Assembly (NCBI RefSeq): GCF_001425705.1
Contig: NZ_LMDC01000001.1
Span: forward strand, 928,257 to 992,256
Length of the DNA: 64,000 nt
Direction of reading: 5' to 3'
Source: Pelomonas sp. Root1217
Lineage (GTDB): Bacteria; Pseudomonadota; Gammaproteobacteria; Burkholderiales; Burkholderiaceae_C
Position 1 is the stretch's first letter, and every line of letters starts with the position of its first letter. Positions 37,830-45,994 of this stretch are shown piece by piece. The position numbers and the translations under genes were made by a program. The notes below the pieces were generated by a model. That model saw nothing but the letters and a program-made list of their open reading frames with translations. It searched no databases and was not told the origin of the DNA.

Positions 37830-38966
37830 ATGAGCATGCCGTTTGCCCTTGACCACCCCTCGACTGCCTCGCTGCTGCTGGAAAGCACGGGCGAAGGCAT
37901 CTTTGGCATCGACATGGCCGGCTGCTGCACCTTCGTCAACCGTGCCGCCTGCGAGGCCCTGGGCTGGCGCACGGAACAGGTGCTGGGCCGAAACATGCAC
38001 GAGCTGATCCACCACTCACGAGAAAGCGGTGCCCACTACCCCGAGTGCGACTGCCCGATCTTCAATGCCTTTCGCCGTGGCGAGCCCTGCCGCATCGACG
38101 ACGAGGTGCTGTGGCGAGCCGACGGCAGCGCTTTCCCCGCCGAATATTCGAGCTATCCCGTCATCGAGGCCGGGGAGGTGCAGGGCGCCGTCGTCACCTT
38201 CGTCGACATCTCGGCGCGTCGCCAGGCCGAGGCGTTGCTGCGCGCCAGCCATGACGAGCTGGAGCAGCGCGTGGCCGGGCGCACCGCCGAGCTGCGCGAG
38301 CTGGCCCACCACCTGGAGGCCGTGCGCGAGACCGAGCGCAAGCGCATCGCCCGCGAGATCCATGATGAGCTCGGCTCGCTGCTCGTCGCGCTGAAGATGG
38401 ACCTGGACTGGCTGGCCCGCCGCGTCGGCGATGCGGCACAACGCGAGCCCATGGTGGACAAGTGCCAGCGCATGGGCGGCCTGGTGGACACGGCGGTCGA
38501 CTCGGTCGGCCGCATCATCACCGACCTGCGCCCCAGCATCCTCGACCACCAGGGCCTGTGGGCGGCGCTGGAGTGGCAGGCCCAGGAGTTCGAGCTGGCT
38601 GGCAGCGACGAACGCCAGGTCGACTTCAAGATGCATGTGGCCGCCGACGTGGCGCCGCCGGAAGGGGGCCTGGCCATCGCGGTTTTCCGCATCTTCCAGG
38701 AGGTGTTGTCCAACATCGCCCGGCATGCGCGGGCGCGGCACGTGGCCATTCGCCTCGACGTGGACGCGCCGCCGGGGCCGGTGCTCTACCTGCAGGTGCG
38801 CGACGACGGTGTGGGCGCCGCGCCCGAGGCACTCAACGATGCGCGCAGCTACGGCGTGCTGGGCATGCGGGAGCGGGCGGGGCACTTCGGCGGCCGAGTG
38901 GGCATCGAGAGTTTTCCCGGGCGGGGCACGACGGTGCGGTTGGTGATGCCGCTGGAGCAAGGATGA
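37830..38966 (+). CDS. PAS-domain histidine kinase, NarL/DegS type
   Basis: A 378-residue soluble sensor kinase. A PAS domain (about 12-130) holds several cysteines, including the C-x-C segment HYPECDCPIFNAF. A coiled linker leads to the HisKA_3 box ERKRIAREIHDELGSLLVAL with phospho-acceptor His178, then a HATPase domain ending GVLGMRERAGHFGGRVGIES. It lacks membrane helices, so it senses a cytoplasmic signal. The response regulator gene is 130 bases downstream. The first start with the right frame is ATG 37830; ATG 37836 is equally possible. Confidence 0.9.
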   Translation: MSMPFALDHPSTASLLLESTGEGIFGIDMAGCCTFVNRAACEALGWRTEQVLGRNMHELIHHSRESGAHYPECDCPIFNAFRRGEPCRIDDEVLWRADGSAFPAEYSSYPVIEAGEVQGAVVTFVDISARRQAEALLRASHDELEQRVAGRTAELRELAHHLEAVRETERKRIAREIHDELGSLLVALKMDLDWLARRVGDAAQREPMVDKCQRMGGLVDTAVDSVGRIITDLRPSILDHQGLWAALEWQAQEFELAGSDERQVDFKMHVAADVAPPEGGLAIAVFRIFQEVLSNIARHARARHVAIRLDVDAPPGPVLYLQVRDDGVGAAPEALNDARSYGVLGMRERAGHFGGRVGIESFPGRGTTVRLVMPLEQG

Positions 38967-38978
38967 ACAACGAACACG

Positions 38979-39054
38979 ACCACAGAGGCACAGAGGCACT
39001 GAGGAAACAGGCAGAGAAAAGGACTTCTCTGTGCCTCTGTGCATCCGTGGTTGC
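38979..39054. repeat. CACAGAGGCACAGAG-type hairpin repeat, copy 2
   Basis: A left arm (38979-38999) and right arm (39027-39054) pair imperfectly: the same CCACAGAGGCACAGAGGCAC core as the other copies, with a few mismatches near the base. It lies in the spacer between the kinase and its response regulator gene. Confidence 0.8.
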
Positions 39055-39096
39055 ATCTCCGGCCCTGGGTTGCGCGCCGCGCTGCGGATGGCAAAC

Positions 39097-39753
39097 ATGA
39101 TCCGCGTCCTCATCTGCGATGACCACCTCATCGTCCGCCAGGGCATCAAGCAGGTGCTGGCTGAAGCCGAGGATGTGCAAGTGGTCGGTGAGGCCGCCAA
39201 CGGGCCCGACGCCATCCAGCGGGTGCGCGCCGGCGGCGTCGATGTCGTGCTGCTGGACATCGCCATGCCCCAGCGCGACGGCCTGGACATCCTGAAGGCG
39301 CTGAAATCCGAGTTCCCGAAGCTGCCGGTGCTGATGCTGTCCACCTACCCGGACCGCCAGTACGCCGTGCGCAGCTTGAAGCTCGGCGCGGCCGGCTACC
39401 TGAACAAGAGCGCTGACAGCGAGCAGATGATCGACGCCGTGCGCAGCGTCGCCCGCGGCAAGCTCTTCATCACGCCCAGCGTGGCCGAGCAACTGGCCGG
39501 CGCCATCGGCGCGGGCGGGCCGGGTAGCCGGCAGGCGGACGACACGCAAGCCCTGCACGAACTTCTGTCCCACCGCGAATACCAGGTCTTCAAGCTGCTG
39601 GCCGCCGGCCGCAGCGTGGGCGAGATCGCCGAACAGCTGGTGCTCTCGCCCAATACCGTGTCCACCTATCGCGCCCGTGTGCTGGAAAAGATAGGCGTGC
39701 GCAATGACGTAGAGCTGGCGCTGTTTGCAGTGCGCATGGAGCAGGCGGGATAG
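39097..39753 (+). CDS. NarL/FixJ-family response regulator (partner of the PAS kinase)
   Basis: A 218-residue regulator: receiver domain with Asp8, Asp9 and phospho-acceptor Asp54 (VVLLDIAMP), and a C-terminal LuxR-type HTH (LSHREYQVFKLLAAGRSVGEIAEQLVLSPNTVSTYRARVLEKIG). It is the likely partner of the kinase at 37830-38966. Targets are unknown; the sulfate operon upstream and hydratase downstream are candidates by position. ATG 39097 gives the standard receiver N-terminus; ATG 39088 is an alternative. Confidence 0.92.
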   Translation: MIRVLICDDHLIVRQGIKQVLAEAEDVQVVGEAANGPDAIQRVRAGGVDVVLLDIAMPQRDGLDILKALKSEFPKLPVLMLSTYPDRQYAVRSLKLGAAGYLNKSADSEQMIDAVRSVARGKLFITPSVAEQLAGAIGAGGPGSRQADDTQALHELLSHREYQVFKLLAAGRSVGEIAEQLVLSPNTVSTYRARVLEKIGVRNDVELALFAVRMEQAG

Positions 39754-39848
39754 GACCGCTTCCCGAGAAGTGAAACCACGTTTCGTTTTGCGCGGTACAT
39801 TGCCGACCGCATGCATCACCGCGCCGGCCGGCGCACAGAAAGAACTTC

Positions 39849-40643
39849 ATGAGCGCCACCCAGCAAATCGCCGAAGCCTTCACCGCCGCCCGCGCCGCCG
39901 GCCTTGCGATCGAAGCCTACCCCGGCACGCCGCCCGCGACGCTGGCCGAGGCCTATGCCATCCAGGCCGCCGCCATCGCCCGCTGGCCCGATGCGGTCAA
40001 GGGCTGGAAGGTCGCCCGTGTGAACCCGGCGTTCGCGGCGCAGTTTCCTGAAGAGCGCCTCATCGGGCCCGCCTTTGCCGCCAACGTCCACCACGTGGCG
40101 CAAGGTGTTGCCGTGCAATGCCCGGTCTTCGAAGGCGGCTTTGCGGCGGTCGAGGCCGAAGTCGTCATCGTCGTCGCCGCGGATTCACCGGCCGGCAAGA
40201 GCGACTGGACGGCCGACACCGTCGCCCCGCTGGTCAAGTCCATGCACATCGGCGTGGAGGTCGCCAGCAGCCCGCTCGCGACCCTGAACGACATCGGCCC
40301 GGGGGCCGTCATCTCCGACTTCGGCAACAACTGGGGCGTCGTCGTCGGTGCCGAGATCGCCAACTGGCGCGACCTGGAAACGATCGATGTGGAGACCTTC
40401 ATCGATGGCCAGTCCGTCGGCACAGGCAAGGTCGCCATCAAGCCAGGGCCTCTCGGCGCGCTGGCCTTTACGCTGAACAAGCGGGCCCAGCAGGGCGAGA
40501 TCCTGCGCGCCGGCGACGTCATCTCGACCGGCATGATCACCGGCGTGCACGACATCCGCATCGGCCAGCAGTCGCGGCACGTGTTCGCCGGCGTGGGCGA
40601 GGTGCAGGTGCAGATCACGAAGGCTACCGCCGGAGGCGCCTGA
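39849..40643 (+). CDS. 2-keto-4-pentenoate hydratase / FAH-family protein
   Basis: A 264-residue member of the MhpD group. YAIQAAAIARWPDAVKGWKVARVN is the standard N-terminal pattern; FAAVEAEVVIVVA includes metal-site acids, and the C-terminal part has GDVISTGMITGVHDI. Such hydratases add water to dienols in aromatic catabolism or act as decarboxylase partners. It is not near other catabolic genes. Length and motifs are typical, unlike the shorter, more divergent homologue at 4874-5569. Confidence 0.88.
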   Translation: MSATQQIAEAFTAARAAGLAIEAYPGTPPATLAEAYAIQAAAIARWPDAVKGWKVARVNPAFAAQFPEERLIGPAFAANVHHVAQGVAVQCPVFEGGFAAVEAEVVIVVAADSPAGKSDWTADTVAPLVKSMHIGVEVASSPLATLNDIGPGAVISDFGNNWGVVVGAEIANWRDLETIDVETFIDGQSVGTGKVAIKPGPLGALAFTLNKRAQQGEILRAGDVISTGMITGVHDIRIGQQSRHVFAGVGEVQVQITKATAGGA

Positions 40644-40767
40644 GGGCTGGTCCTGGCTGCCGGAAGGCATCGCCGGCAGACAAATGAAACAAATGCCTGT
40701 GGCGCCTGAAACCACCGGTTGACCGGTGGCGGGCACAGTGTGGCGCTGTTCATCCAGGAGATCCGTC

Positions 40768-41052
40768 ATGCCTTCACAACCGTTTCGCGCCCGCCATGTG
40801 CTGGCCGCACTCGTCGTCGCTTGCGCCTTCACTTCGGGCCTGGCTCATGCAATGGATGCCGAGCAAGGCATCGAGCAGGCGCTCAACGCGGCGCTGCAGG
40901 ACAAGCGCGGCATCACGCTCTATGTGAACGGGCAGGCGATCTCAGGCGCCGTGACGCGCATCGAGCCGGGCCGCTGGGTGGAACTGCGCAACCAGCAGCA
41001 CGGCCGCATCCTCGTGCGGCTGGACCGAATCGACGGCATTGCGGCGCCCTGA
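40768..41052 (+). CDS. Small exported protein of unknown function
   Basis: A 94-residue protein with a signal peptide (RHVLAALVVACAFTSGLAHA). The mature part (about 64 residues) has a beta-rich pattern: ITLYVNGQAISGAVTRIEPGRWVELRNQQHGRILVRLDRIDGIAA, reminiscent of an Sm- or SH3-like barrel, an inference. An AGGAG site supports the ATG at 40768. I do not recognise a named family. Confidence 0.7.
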   Translation: MPSQPFRARHVLAALVVACAFTSGLAHAMDAEQGIEQALNAALQDKRGITLYVNGQAISGAVTRIEPGRWVELRNQQHGRILVRLDRIDGIAAP

Positions 41053-41064
41053 GGGTGCCCGCGT

Positions 41065-41433
41065 TCAAGCCTTGCTCAGGCGCGCCGCCACCGCCGGCGG
41101 CAGCGGCATGAACTCGCGCACGTCCTGCGCGCAGCGGCAGGCGGCGGCGATCTTGGCGGCCCAGCGGTGGGCGGCTTCCCGGTCGGGCACCTCGACGATG
41201 GTGAAGCCGCCGATGAAGTCCCGGTGGGCCGGGTTGGGGCCTGCGGTGATGCGGCCGTCGGTCGCCGCGATGGTCGTGCTGGGCGGCTCCAGCAGCCCAC
41301 CGCCGAAGATGAACACGCCGGCGTCGATGGCTTCCAGCACGGCTGCGGCGGCGGCTTTGCCGACGGCCGGGAAATCAGCTTCCGGGATGTGGCCCATGGC
41401 ACCGTCGTTGAAGGAGATCAGGTATTGGGGCAT
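41065..41433 (-). CDS. YCII-related domain protein
   Basis: A 122-residue protein with the DGPF/YCII pattern: MPQYLISFNDGAMGHIPEADFPAVG at the start, followed by GGLLEPPSTTIAATDGRI and GGFTIVEVPDREAAHRWAAKIAAA. The fold is a ferredoxin-like dimer common in small enzymes. Its 5' end and upstream flank are duplicated at 42416-42577. Function unknown; often found near ECF sigma factors, none of which are seen here. Confidence 0.88.
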   Translation of the reverse strand: MPQYLISFNDGAMGHIPEADFPAVGKAAAAAVLEAIDAGVFIFGGGLLEPPSTTIAATDGRITAGPNPAHRDFIGGFTIVEVPDREAAHRWAAKIAAACRCAQDVREFMPLPPAVAARLSKA

Positions 41434-41508
41434 TCAGCGCTCCTGGGTAGGCCGGCCGTTTTCGGCTGGGGCCTCTTACGACGAACGAGCTGGCGCTGGG
41501 TCGACAAG
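41346..41508. repeat. Direct duplication, copy 1 (YCII 5' end and flank)
   Basis: Bases 41346-41508 and 42416-42577 share the same order of blocks: the YCII start segment, TTCAGCGCTCCTGGGT upstream of it, then GGCGCTGGGTCGACAA. The copies lie about 1070 bases apart in direct orientation, with the YitT gene between. Confidence 0.85.
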
Positions 41509-41535
41509 TTCGTGGTTCGTAGGTTGACGTGAGGG

Positions 41536-41599
41536 CACTGACCCCAACTGACGAGGAGGCTCTGATCGTGTTGGGGTTCGCAACGCCCACACCAACCGA
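41536..41599. repeat. CCCCAAC/GTTGGGG short repeat, copy A
   Basis: A short element with an inverted pair ACCCCAAC and GTTGGGGT around a loop, followed by TCGCAACGC. Similar units at 42345-42412 and 42590-42668 make a small family in this patch. Copy A is the most worn. Confidence 0.7.
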
Positions 41600-41680
41600 C
41601 GCCTCAATGTTTGACGTGAGAGGCGGTGCCCGGCTTGCCGGGGCAATGTCCCATCAACGCAGGGTTGGACGGCGCTCTGT

Positions 41681-42295
41681 CTACACGCCCAGATACCTGC
41701 CGGGTTTGTGGTTCAGTGTGAGGATGGCGCCGATGGCCACGGCGCCAACGACTGACTGCAGAACCCGAACGGGCGGCACGGTGAAAAGCGCTGCAAGCAC
41801 AACCAGAACATCGACCGACATCTGAATCTTTCCTGCGCTCAGACCCTTGGTTTGCTGGAGCCACTGCGCCACGATATTGACGCCACCGACGCTCGCCTGA
41901 TGACGTAGCAGGGCCAGGAGGCCGAATCCGACGAGAAAGCCACCAAGTACCGCGGCCACCCAAGGGTTCAGGAACTCGAAGCGGACCACCCTGGGTGCCA
42001 ACGCCGTACAGGCGGAAACCAGCGAGACGGCAAGGAGGCTTTTGAGCGTGAACTCTCTGCCGAGGCGCTGCCAGGACAGCAGGAAGAACGGCAGGCTGAA
42101 GGCGAAGAAGCACAGCGCCAGACTGAGGCCGCTGATGTAGCTGGCGAGGAAGGCAACTCCCGCGACCCCTCCCGTCAGCAGGCCGGCATGTGCAAACATG
42201 GTGAGGCCCAAGGCGACGAACAATGAGCCCGCTATTAGTGCATGGCCGTCATCAAGCCAGGTGTGAACGGGCGGTTCTGTTGAAGTTCGATCCAT
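41681..42295 (-). CDS. YitT family membrane protein
   Basis: A 204-residue protein with five or six membrane helices in the YitT (DUF161) pattern: LIAGSLFVALGLTMFAHAGLLTGGVAGVAFL, LNPWVAAVLGGFLVGFGLLALLRHQASVGGVNIVA and KIQMSVDVLVVL. It lacks the C-terminal cytosolic domain of longer YitT proteins. Transport or signalling role unknown. Lying between two copies of the YCII-derived duplication and beside short repeats, it may have been inserted or moved with them. Confidence 0.85.
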   Translation of the reverse strand: MDRTSTEPPVHTWLDDGHALIAGSLFVALGLTMFAHAGLLTGGVAGVAFLASYISGLSLALCFFAFSLPFFLLSWQRLGREFTLKSLLAVSLVSACTALAPRVVRFEFLNPWVAAVLGGFLVGFGLLALLRHQASVGGVNIVAQWLQQTKGLSAGKIQMSVDVLVVLAALFTVPPVRVLQSVVGAVAIGAILTLNHKPGRYLGV

Positions 42296-42344
42296 GCCGG
42301 CAAGCAAGCACACTGCGTGCCGTCGCGGCAATCACCGGGTGTGG

Positions 42345-42412
42345 GTACTGAACCCCAACAGACGCGGAGGCGCTGATCGTGTTGGGGTTCGCTACGCTCA
42401 CCCCAACCTACG
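42345..42412. repeat. CCCCAAC/GTTGGGG short repeat, copy B
   Basis: Best-preserved unit: AACCCCAAC at 42351-42359 and GTTGGGGTT at 42381-42389 form a stem, followed by CGCTCACCCCAACCTACG. It ends exactly where the truncated YCII fragment begins and sits just upstream of the YitT gene. Confidence 0.75.
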
Positions 42413-42502
42413 AACTGCGGCGGCCTTGCCGACGCCAGGGAAGTCGGCGGCCGGGATGTGGCTCATGGCGCCTTCGTTGAAGGAGATCAGGTATTGGGTC
42501 AT
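42398..42502 (-). pseudogene. Truncated second copy of the YCII protein gene
   Basis: ATG 42502 opens MTQYLISFNEGAMSHIPAAD, nearly identical to the YCII protein at 41065-41433. After about 28 codons the frame passes into the short repeat B and stops (TGA at 42398-42400), giving 34 residues. It is a remnant of the direct duplication, cut by the repeat. Confidence 0.85.
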
Positions 42503-42577
42503 TCAGCGCTCCTGGGTTTGGCGAGCCGCTGCGGCTGCCGCCAGCACGAAGAACGGGGCGGCGCTGGGTCGACAAAC
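42416..42577. repeat. Direct duplication, copy 2 (YCII 5' end and flank)
   Basis: Second copy of the block at 41346-41508, with several base changes and a divergent middle (GCCGCTGCGGCTGCC). It is followed, like copy 1, by a CCCCAAC/GTTGGGG short repeat. Confidence 0.85.
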
Positions 42578-42589
42578 TTGCAGGTTGGG

Positions 42590-42668
42590 GTGAAGGAACT
42601 GAACCCCAACGGATGCGATGTGTCTGCTCGTGTTGGGGTTCGCAACGCTCACCCCATTAACCTACCTA
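42590..42668. repeat. CCCCAAC/GTTGGGG short repeat, copy C
   Basis: Unit with AACCCCAAC (42602-42610) and GTTGGGGTT (42632-42640), then CGCAACGCTCACCCC and TTAACCTACC. It separates the duplicated YCII fragment from the unknown gene at 42690-43472. Confidence 0.75.
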
Positions 42669-42689
42669 GATGCTTCAATGATGAAGGGG

Positions 42690-43472
42690 CTACGCGTCGT
42701 TCGCAGGCAGTACATCAACGTTCGCCCAGTTCCAGTTGACCGGCTGCGCTTGGAAATCGGGTAGGTTAGACGAGACGATGTTCCTCAACTCTGCTTCCAT
42801 CGTTGAGATGTTCTTCTCAAGCAACTGCACGTCACTTGCAGTGAGGTCGAAGCGGAACTTTCCGCTTGCCACATTGAACTTTTGTGGAGAACTCAGTCGG
42901 ACCTCAATGTCATAGCGGCCCGGCTTCCACCAGAACGCCTTGCGCCGTGCTTCGAGCAAAGAAAACAACTCCTTGCTCGCGAGCGTCTCAGCTACATACG
43001 TGTCGGGTTTGCTTTGCTTCAAGTAGTTGAAATGACCCACCAGCGCTTGGATCAATGGTCGATCACCTTCGTGATACCTGGGCTCTTGAAATCGAACGAA
43101 CTTCTCCAGCAAAGACTGCGTTCCAACCTTAATGGCAATCGGCGATTGATCGCGACCAACGACTTGCTTGTTTCCGGCGGCATCAGTGATCTCGCTGAAC
43201 GTTTCTCCCAGACCCGCCCAACGAAGTGCTCGGCTGTCTCCGTCCTGATGGCGGAGAACCATTTCCATTCCGTCGATTACGACGTCTTTGTTGTCGACCA
43301 AAATGGCCATCCGAAGATTGCAGATCGGTCCCAAGGAAGTGAAGCCTGCCTCGGCATATTGGTTTGGCACGATGCGCACAGTAGGACGCACAACTCTGCG
43401 ATAGATCCAACTCGCAATCTGAGGTAACCACGCAGCGGCACCGATATACGCAGCGATCTCTTCTGGTTTCAT
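42690..43472 (-). CDS. Protein of unknown function, lower-GC gene
   Basis: A 260-residue protein I do not recognise. It may have an N-terminal hydrophobic stretch (AYIGAAAWLPQIASWIYRR), then a mixed alpha/beta body with WAGLGETFSEITDAAGNKQVVG and WWKPGRYDIEVRLSSP, suggesting an immunoglobulin- or beta-sandwich-like domain, an inference. Its base composition is visibly less GC-rich than its neighbours, and it adjoins the repeat patch, both hints of recent transfer. No partner gene is evident. Confidence 0.6.
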   Translation of the reverse strand: MKPEEIAAYIGAAAWLPQIASWIYRRVVRPTVRIVPNQYAEAGFTSLGPICNLRMAILVDNKDVVIDGMEMVLRHQDGDSRALRWAGLGETFSEITDAAGNKQVVGRDQSPIAIKVGTQSLLEKFVRFQEPRYHEGDRPLIQALVGHFNYLKQSKPDTYVAETLASKELFSLLEARRKAFWWKPGRYDIEVRLSSPQKFNVASGKFRFDLTASDVQLLEKNISTMEAELRNIVSSNLPDFQAQPVNWNWANVDVLPANDA

Positions 43473-43627
43473 GTCGCAAGCATAGAGGTTGGACACGCGT
43501 TCTGCCGCCAGCCGCTGCGACCCCAGGTTTTCCCTGGTAGTTCCAGCCCTACAAAAACTCGCCGCCCCCCACGATTCCGCGACGACGCACGTACTCCTAG
43601 AGTCGCTCCCATCCTGAGGAGCACTCG

Positions 43628-45010
43628 ATGACCCACGATCCCTACGACGCTGACCGGCCCTTGTTGATGCATTGCGCCTGCGGCCAGCACGCCAGCGCTG
43701 CTGACCATGCTGCTGCCGAACTGCGCGCACGCAGTGAAACGGCCGACTTCGGGGCCGAGTCCGCCAGCTTCGTCGAAGCCACGCTCGTGAAGGCGCTGTT
43801 CCCGCAGGACGCGCTGCGCCGCCGCTTCCTGAGGGCTGTCGGTCGCAACACCGCAATGGCCGCCATCGGCAGCGTGCTGCCCATCGCCTCGTTGCAGGCC
43901 ATGGCGCAGGGCGGTCAAGGCTCGCTGGAGAAGAAGGACCTGAAGATCGGCTTCATCCCTATCACCTGCGCCACGCCGCTGATCATGGCGCACCCGCTGG
44001 GCTTCTATGCCAAGCAGGGGCTGAACGTGGAGGTGGTGAAGACGGCGGGCTGGGCGTTGATCCGCGACAAGATGATCAACAAGGAATACGACGCCACGCA
44101 CTTCCTGTCGCCGATGCCGCTGGCCATCAGCCTGGGCCTGGGCGCGCCGGCCACGGCGATGAACGTGGCCACCATCCAGAACACCAACGGCCAGGCGATC
44201 ACGCTGGGTGTCAAGCACAAGGACAAGCGCGACCCGGCGACGTGGAAGGGCTTCAAGTTCGCGGTGCCCTTCGAGTATTCGATGCACAACTTCCTGCTGC
44301 GCTACTACGTGGCCGAAGCGGGGCTGGACCCGGACCGTGACATTCAGATCCGCGTGGTGCCGCCGCCGGAGATGGTGGCCAATCTGCGCGCCGGCAACAT
44401 CGACGGTTTCCTTGGCCCGGACCCGTTCAACCAGCGCGCGGTGTACGAGGAGGTGGGCTTCATCCACATCCTCACCAAGGAGCTTTGGAACGGCCACCCC
44501 TGCTGCGCCTTCGGCACCAGCAGCGAGTTCATCCAGAAGAACCCCAACACCTTCATCGCGCTGTACCGCGCGGTGCTGACAGCTGCGGCGATGGCGCGCG
44601 AGGCCAAGAACCGCGAGCTGATCGCCAAGGTCATCGCGCCGCAGGCCTACCTGAACCAGCCGGAGACCGTCATCGCCCAGGTGCTGACGGGCAAGTTTGC
44701 CGACGGCCTGGGCAACGTCAAGGTCGTGCCCGACCGCGCGGACTTCGACCCGATGCCCTGGCAAAGCATGGCCGTGTGGATGCTGACGCAGATGAAGCGC
44801 TGGGGCTACCTGAAGGGTGATGTGAACTACAAGCAGGTCGCCGAGAAGGTGTTCCTGCTGACCGATGCGCGCAAGCAGATGAAGGCGCTCGACCAGGCCG
44901 TGCCGGAGGACAAGGCCGGCGGCTATCCGAAGTTCAAGGTGATGGGCAAGGAGTTCGATCCGGCCAAGCCGCAGGCCTACGTCGACAGCTTCGCAATCAA
45001 GCGCGCTTGA
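43628..45010 (+). CDS. NrtA/CmpA-family substrate-binding protein of a cyanate-type ABC importer
   Basis: A 460-residue periplasmic binding protein. The N-terminal 70 residues include MHCACGQH and a twin-arginine-like leader (RRRFLRAVGRNTAMAAIGSVLPIASLQAMA), common in this family. The binding domain starts LKIGFIPITCATPLIMAHPLGFYAKQGL, the nitrate/bicarbonate/cyanate group pattern. It begins an operon that continues with permease, ATPase and cyanase, so cyanate is the best substrate guess. An AGGAG site precedes the ATG. Confidence 0.9.
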   Translation: MTHDPYDADRPLLMHCACGQHASAADHAAAELRARSETADFGAESASFVEATLVKALFPQDALRRRFLRAVGRNTAMAAIGSVLPIASLQAMAQGGQGSLEKKDLKIGFIPITCATPLIMAHPLGFYAKQGLNVEVVKTAGWALIRDKMINKEYDATHFLSPMPLAISLGLGAPATAMNVATIQNTNGQAITLGVKHKDKRDPATWKGFKFAVPFEYSMHNFLLRYYVAEAGLDPDRDIQIRVVPPPEMVANLRAGNIDGFLGPDPFNQRAVYEEVGFIHILTKELWNGHPCCAFGTSSEFIQKNPNTFIALYRAVLTAAAMAREAKNRELIAKVIAPQAYLNQPETVIAQVLTGKFADGLGNVKVVPDRADFDPMPWQSMAVWMLTQMKRWGYLKGDVNYKQVAEKVFLLTDARKQMKALDQAVPEDKAGGYPKFKVMGKEFDPAKPQAYVDSFAIKRA

Positions 45011-45027
45011 TGGTCACGGCTTCAAAG

Positions 45028-45104
45028 GCAACCACAGAGACACAGAGGCACAGAGGAATTCCGAAGCCTTCTCTTGCTCTGTGTCTCCGTGCCTCTGTGG
45101 TTGC
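45028..45104. repeat. CACAGAGGCACAGAG-type hairpin repeat, copy 3
   Basis: Arms at 45028-45056 and 45077-45104 pair over most of their length (GCAACCACAGAG on the left, CTCTGTGGTTGC on the right). It fills the spacer between the binding-protein and permease genes of the cyanate operon, just as copy 1 lies between sbp and cysT. Confidence 0.85.
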
Positions 45105-45124
45105 ATTTTTCAATCGACATCGCC

Positions 45125-45994
45125 ATGCATAGATCCCTGAACTTCCGCGCCGGCCTGCTGTCGCTGCTGCTGCTCGGCTGCCTGCTCGGCCTGTGGCATC
45201 TGACCACGCTGGGCGGTAGCCAGGCCGCGGCGCCGGCGGCCATGACGCCCGAGCAGGTCGAGTACGCCAAACTGATGGGGAAGCCGGTGGACGCCACGCC
45301 GGTGGCGGCCAAGAGCGGCTTCCCGACGCTGGCGCAGATGGGCCGCACGGTGGTGCACCACCTCTCCGAGCCGTTCTACGACCGGGGCCCCAACGACAAG
45401 GGCATCGGCCTGCAGCTGGCCTACTCGCTGGGCCGTGTGGGCGTCGGCTATCTGCTCGCGGCGCTGGTGGCCATCCCGCTGGGCTTCGTCATCGGCATGA
45501 GCCCGCTGATTTACAAGGCGCTGGACCCTTTCATCCAGGTGCTCAAGCCCATCTCGCCGCTGGCCTGGATGCCGCTGGCGCTCTACACGATCAAGGATTC
45601 GGCCGCGAGCGGCATCTTCGTCATCTTCATCTGCAGCCTGTGGCCGATGCTGATCAACACGGCCTTCGGCGTGGCCGGCGTGCGGCGCGAGTGGCTGAAC
45701 GTAGCGCGCACGCTGGAGGTGAGCCCGCTGCGCCGCGCCTTCGAGGTCATCTTGCCGGCGGCGGCGCCCACCATCCTGACGGGCATGCGCATCAGCATGG
45801 GCATCGCGTGGCTGGTCATCGTCGCCGCCGAGATGCTGGTGGGCGGCACGGGCATCGGCTACTTCGTCTGGAACGAGTGGAACAACCTCAGCCTGCCCAA
45901 CGTCATCTTCGCCATCCTCGTCATCGGCCTCGTCGGCATGGCGCTGGACCTGCTCTTCGCCCGCGCGCAGAAGGCGGTGACCTATGTCGATTGA
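45125..45994 (+). CDS. NrtB-type ABC permease (cyanate/nitrate family)
   Basis: A 289-residue inner-membrane permease. After an N-terminal helix (RAGLLSLLLLGCLLGLWHL) and a periplasmic stretch come five more helices (VGVGYLLAALVAIPLGFVIG and others). The EAA loop reads EWLNVARTLEVSPLRRAFEVILPAAAP. It matches NrtB/CmpB. ATG 45125 follows the hairpin repeat closely; no strong ribosome site is seen. Its end overlaps the ATPase gene by 11 bases. Confidence 0.92.
   Translation: MHRSLNFRAGLLSLLLLGCLLGLWHLTTLGGSQAAAPAAMTPEQVEYAKLMGKPVDATPVAAKSGFPTLAQMGRTVVHHLSEPFYDRGPNDKGIGLQLAYSLGRVGVGYLLAALVAIPLGFVIGMSPLIYKALDPFIQVLKPISPLAWMPLALYTIKDSAASGIFVIFICSLWPMLINTAFGVAGVRREWLNVARTLEVSPLRRAFEVILPAAAPTILTGMRISMGIAWLVIVAAEMLVGGTGIGYFVWNEWNNLSLPNVIFAILVIGLVGMALDLLFARAQKAVTYVD

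Noticed and set aside
36607..45104. CRISPR array or transposon ends
   Set aside because: The CACAGAG copies are isolated palindromes kilobases apart with no spacers, cas genes, transposase or visible target duplications.
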